From: Histomonas meleagridis
Lineage: Eukaryota > Parabasalia > Tritrichomonadida > Dientamoebidae
Direction: 5' to 3'
Assembly: GCA_020186115.1 (NCBI GenBank)
Contig: WSYJ01000060.1
Coordinates: forward strand, 620,001-684,000
Length of the DNA stretch: 64,000 bases
Both the position numbers and the translations under genes were made by a program. The notes beneath the pieces are model-generated. The model searched no databases. It was not told the origin of the DNA and saw only the letters and a list, made by a program, of their open reading frames with translations. Below, piece after piece: positions 60,220 through 64,000 of this stretch (position 1 is the stretch's first letter; each line of letters opens with the position of its first letter).

Positions 60220-60828
60220 TTATTGGGGTCCATATTTTAGCCATAGTTCATCTAGAGATTTACGTGAAAGGCTATCAAGATTAACCAAGCCTTCTTTGTT
60301 CTTTTTAAGTACTCTTTGATCGCCTCCATTTTTAATAATTTTTTCAACTTCTGTTGTATCTTGTAATTGGTTTAGGATTTTACTTAACTCCGACAAGTCA
60401 TATTTTGGAACATTCCGTATTTGCTGATTTGTGATTTGTTCTGTGACTCTAGCTATCTCTCGATATAATTCCCTTATCCTTTCCTCATAATTTTGTAAGT
60501 TGAAAAGATCAAATTGCTTAAACATTTTTGATGCTTTCTTTTTTAAGTAAATTGCTATTTCACCAGGAATTGTTTCAGCTGTATTGTATTCTACTGCATT
60601 ATCGAATATTAAATTTACATCAGCCATCCATTCTTTATGTGATGTGTACACATTGTCTTTGATTTTCTTTCTGATTGTATCTAAATCCATTGGATTTTTT
60701 ATCTTTGATAAATAATTTTCATCAACAACAGGTTTTCTAAACATACCAGACAGTGGGTGGTTTGTAAGTTCCTTTGTGAATTCAGAACAAAGGATCCCTA
60801 AAGGCGATTTGCTGAAAACTTCAACCAT
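60220..60828 (-). CDS. Single bromodomain protein
   Basis: 202 residues from the ATG at 60828; the frame is open for another 38 codons to a GTG without ATG. Residues about 10-90 form a bromodomain: a first helix ending NHPLSGMFRKPV, the ZA-loop signature NPMDLDTIRKKI (45-56), VYTSHKEWMADVNLIFDNAV (60-79) and the acetyl-lysine-binding asparagine in EYN (N82). A helical tail (120-190) is rich in E, K and Q. Bromodomains read acetylated histones. No second domain, so it is likely a subunit of a larger chromatin complex. The length and single domain resemble NET-less BET relatives of protists. Confidence 0.82.
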   Translation of the reverse strand: MVEVFSKSPLGILCSEFTKELTNHPLSGMFRKPVVDENYLSKIKNPMDLDTIRKKIKDNVYTSHKEWMADVNLIFDNAVEYNTAETIPGEIAIYLKKKASKMFKQFDLFNLQNYEERIRELYREIARVTEQITNQQIRNVPKYDLSELSKILNQLQDTTEVEKIIKNGGDQRVLKKNKEGLVNLDSLSRKSLDELWLKYGPQ

Positions 60829-61155
60829 TCCTTGACTAACAGACCTTGTCAATACCAAAATTGCTTGCCGATAGCAAATGTATCCAGCATGTAATATGAA
60901 CTGAGGACAATAATCTTTTTTAAAAGTATACTTGCCAAGCACTGATTAAATTGTATAGATTTTAGCTTTTAGGAATATTCTTCATACGTGTTGGAATCAG
61001 ATTTTTTTTTTTTTAATTTACATATTTCTAAGATATATTATAGTTTTTATAATGTTTTTCAAATTAAAATTCTGCTTTAAGTGTGTTATTGTGAATAATT
61101 TTTTCTAAATGATATATTTTTTAAAAAATAAGAAACGTTTTCTCATCAATTTTAA
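60829..61155. other. Intergenic, nothing seen
   Basis: 327 bases between divergent genes, with a 12-T run at about 61001-61012. No supported feature. Confidence 0.4.
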
Positions 61156-64000
61156 ATGAGTCATGAAGAAAGTTGCATAAAGAGAAAAGAAAGTGTCACA
61201 AAATTAAAGTTACTAGCAGATCTTATATTTAACTTAAGGGAAGATAATATTAATTCAACAGTTCAACTAGTGATAAAAACATATGACTCTATATTTCCAT
61301 ATTCTTAGAATCTTGTTATGAGCAAAATAATTTATTCATCTTTTATTTCTCAAAGAAAAGACGTGAAAGTTTATTTAGATTTCATAAAGGCAATTGAAGC
61401 ATGCGAAGAAAAAATAACACAAAGCGATTTCAAAATTATCAAAGTCTTTTGGAAGTCTCTCCTTTTTTTAAAAACTCAGGAATCATATTATTTTCAAGAA
61501 AAAATATTGGAGCTTGGAATCAAAAAATCAAAATTAACAAAAATAAATACACTATATTTTGCACATAAAAAAACATTAACAGAAATCAGAAAAATTAAAT
61601 ATATTGCGCCATTTAATGATGAATTTTTTCCAAAGAAAAAAGAACTTTCAAAAAACAATTGGGAATTACATAAGAAATTAATTGAAGAAGGAGTTAATCC
61701 AAATGAAATTGCAAAAATAATTCGAAATGATGAAATAGAAAAATTTCAAGATATTACATCACAAACAAATTTTGATTTTGATCAAATAATTAAGCCGTCA
61801 CTTTATGAAAGATATTCATTTATTAATCAAGAAAATGTTACATTAATTGATTATGCAGCATTTTTTTCTTCTATTAAATGTTTTAAATATTTACTTATGA
61901 ATGGCGCAAATGTTTATACACTGGTAAATATGCAATTGCAGGTGGAAGTTTAGAGATAATTCATTTGTGTGAAAAAAATCATTCATCATTTATAGATGCA
62001 TATGAAACAGCAATTGAATTTCATCGAAATGATATCTTTAAATATATTTATGAAAATAAAATTATACCAATTGACAATTTAAGTGATTTAGGAAAGATTT
62101 GCATTGAATATAGTAATTTTGATATACTTTTATTTTTAGAAGAAGAACGAATGAATATTAATGATTCTTTTATAAGATGCTTAGTGTGTAGTGGAAATAT
62201 TTTTATCATAGAAAAATACATTAGAAACAATTCCATTCCTCCAAATATATTAATTAATTCTGTTGAATCTGGAAATATTGAAATTGTTAAATGTTTTATT
62301 GAAAAAAAAGAAGTTAATATTAATGCAAAGGATAATTTTCCTTTGTTTTTTATGTTTCTTTTTAATAATTGGTATTTTTATGCTTAACTTATGACTGCAC
62401 TAATGGTTGCTTGTGAAAAAAGTTTAACTAACATAATGAAATATCTTCTTATGCAAGAAGGAATCGATTTAAATGCTCAAGATAAATATTTCAACTATTT
62501 AATATTTTTTAAACAAATATGAAGTATTAAATGATAACTTGGCTTTTATTCGAATAATTTTGGACTCCACTTATGATTTCTTCTAATGAAAAAATTACAA
62601 AATTAATCCTTGAGCAAAAAGATATTGATGTAAACAAGAAAAATATTTCAATCTTTTCTTTATTATTTCTTTTAAATATTTCTCGCTTGTTTATTATATT
62701 TGGATTTTATTTTATAAAAATCAAACACCTCTTATGAATGCTTGTAACAATTTTCAACATAAAATAGCTGAATTACTCCTTAATCAAGAAAATATTAAAG
62801 TTAATGAACAGGATGATTTTTTTGTTATTTCAATATTTAATTAAATATTCTGAAATTCTAATTTCAGATATGGAATATCTTTATAAATATTTATACAGCA
62901 CTTATTTTTGCATCTACAAATAATGATACAGATATAGTAAAATTACTTCTTAGTAAAAAAGGAATAGATATTAATGTTAAAAATATAAATTTTTGTTATT
63001 AATAATGTTTATAAAATTCATATGAAATTTTTGAATATTTTTTGGGATTTATTGTAATGTTTTCAAACAGCATTACATCTCGTATCATTTCTTGAATATA
63101 TAAAAGTAGTTGAATTACTTATTAAAAAAGAAGGGATAGATATTAATGTGAAAGATATTAATTATTTTTTGTTAATGTTTTTCAAAATTTTTTAATATAT
63201 TATATGGAAATTTATCAAATTATATTGGACGCCACTATTAGAAGCTTGTAAAGAAGGATTTATTGAAGTAGTAAAATTACTTATAAATCAAAAAGAAATT
63301 GATATTAATATTCAAAACGTTAATGTTTTTTATAAGATGTTTAATTAAAAAATTTGATATTTCATTTTATTTTATGGTATTTACATATATTATTTCTCTC
63401 AGCACTGATTTGTACATGTTCAAATGGTTTCACAGATATTGTTAAACTTTTACTTGAGCAAAAGAATATTGATGTAAACCAAAGTAATATTTGATGAATT
63501 CTTAAAATGATTATAGTTTTAATTTAATATTCTAAATGGATATTTGGAATTTATATATTGAATTTTGGACACCATTAATTTTTGCAACTGCCAATGAATT
63601 TACAAACATTGTTGAATTACTACTTGAAAAAGCAGAAATTGATGTTAATGCAGAAAATTTTTTTAATTTCTTATTTGATGTTTCATCTAATATATTATTG
63701 TTGATATATTATATTTAATGTTTAAGTAATATATAATGGACTCCACTTACATTCGCATGTGATAAAGGTAATATTGATATAGTAGAAATGCTTTTAAATA
63801 GGATAGAAATTGATATCAATGCAAGAGATATTATCAGTTCATTTAATTTTATATTTCAAATAAGTATTTGGGCTTTATTTTAAAATGATTGGACGCCTCT
63901 TATGTTTGCTTGTGAAAATGGTCATGCAGATGTCGTAAAATTACTTATTAACCAAAAAAATGTAGATATTAATGCAAAAGATATTATTTCTTTTTATTAA
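61156..64000 (+). pseudogene. Ankyrin locus E (DUF3447 type) with stop and frameshift, runs off window
   Basis: ATG at 61156 opens an N-terminus equal to locus A (FNLREDNINSTVQL), but an in-frame TAG at 61306-61308 falls in the position of YPYSFN. The frame resumes directly (61318-61953) and breaks again near 61918, where one base is missing in ANVYT/TGKYAIAGGS. It continues to 62385. Ten spacer-separated ankyrin units follow to the window end. Distances between 'EGID' positions are 150, 161, 170, 171, 171, 162, 170, 170, 171 and 153. These units are much more diverged than in loci C and D (WTPLM as well as TALM types) but each is still open. Two N-terminal lesions suggest a recent pseudogene. 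Confidence 0.75.

Overview
The window looks like nuclear DNA of a parabasalid flagellate (trichomonad), most likely Tritrichomonas-like. The evidence is very AT-rich intergenic DNA, short intergenic gaps, mostly uninterrupted eukaryotic genes on both strands, several large ankyrin proteins with the trichomonad-type N-terminal region, a sucrose-transporter-like carrier, and Sel1, tetraspanin and TRP-mucolipin-like proteins. Family names come from reading the translations, not from a database search. Several longest open frames begin at non-ATG codons. I moved those starts to the first in-frame ATG and say so.

1-24 kb is ordinary and gene-dense: the 3' end of an oxysterol-binding protein, KRR1, an unknown Tyr/Phe/Pro-rich protein, a mucolipin/polycystin-like channel, an unknown protein, a divergent cyclin, a CDC50 flippase subunit, a tetraspanin with a huge charged tail, a Kelch-BTB protein, U2B''/U1A, a coiled-coil protein, a PX protein, a sirtuin and an MBOAT acyltransferase.

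24-51.3 kb is an accessory zone. It holds three larger ankyrin loci (25.2-27.7, 35.0-36.3 reverse, 48.9-51.3 kb) and an orphan ankyrin array (38.6-39.7 kb). Decayed fragments of an SLC12-type transporter, a GH13 amylase and an unknown gene lie among them, with two probable MITEs and a transposase fragment. Live-looking genes are interspersed: a Rab GTPase, a talin-like I/LWEQ protein with two frame breaks, a GH101-like membrane glycosidase with one break, a Sel1 protein, a large surface glycoprotein, an SLC45/sucrose-type transporter and a Q/N-rich protein.

52-61 kb is ordinary again: an ArfGAP-like protein with NPF motifs, a 1,384-residue helical protein, U2A' and a bromodomain protein. From 61.2 kb to the window end runs another ankyrin locus.

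The least ordinary feature is the architecture of the ankyrin loci. About 33 ankyrin units, each coding for one repeat and intact in frame, are separated by AT-rich spacers of about 48-74 bases that contain stops and usually shift the frame. Spacer lengths drift while the units stay open, and several arrays end in a natural stop in the ankyrin frame. This looks like exon-spacer amplification, but the spacers lack consistent GT-AG boundaries. Whether they are removed from RNA is the main open question. The window also encodes both protein partners of the U2 snRNP A'/B'' dimer, so spliceosome components are present.
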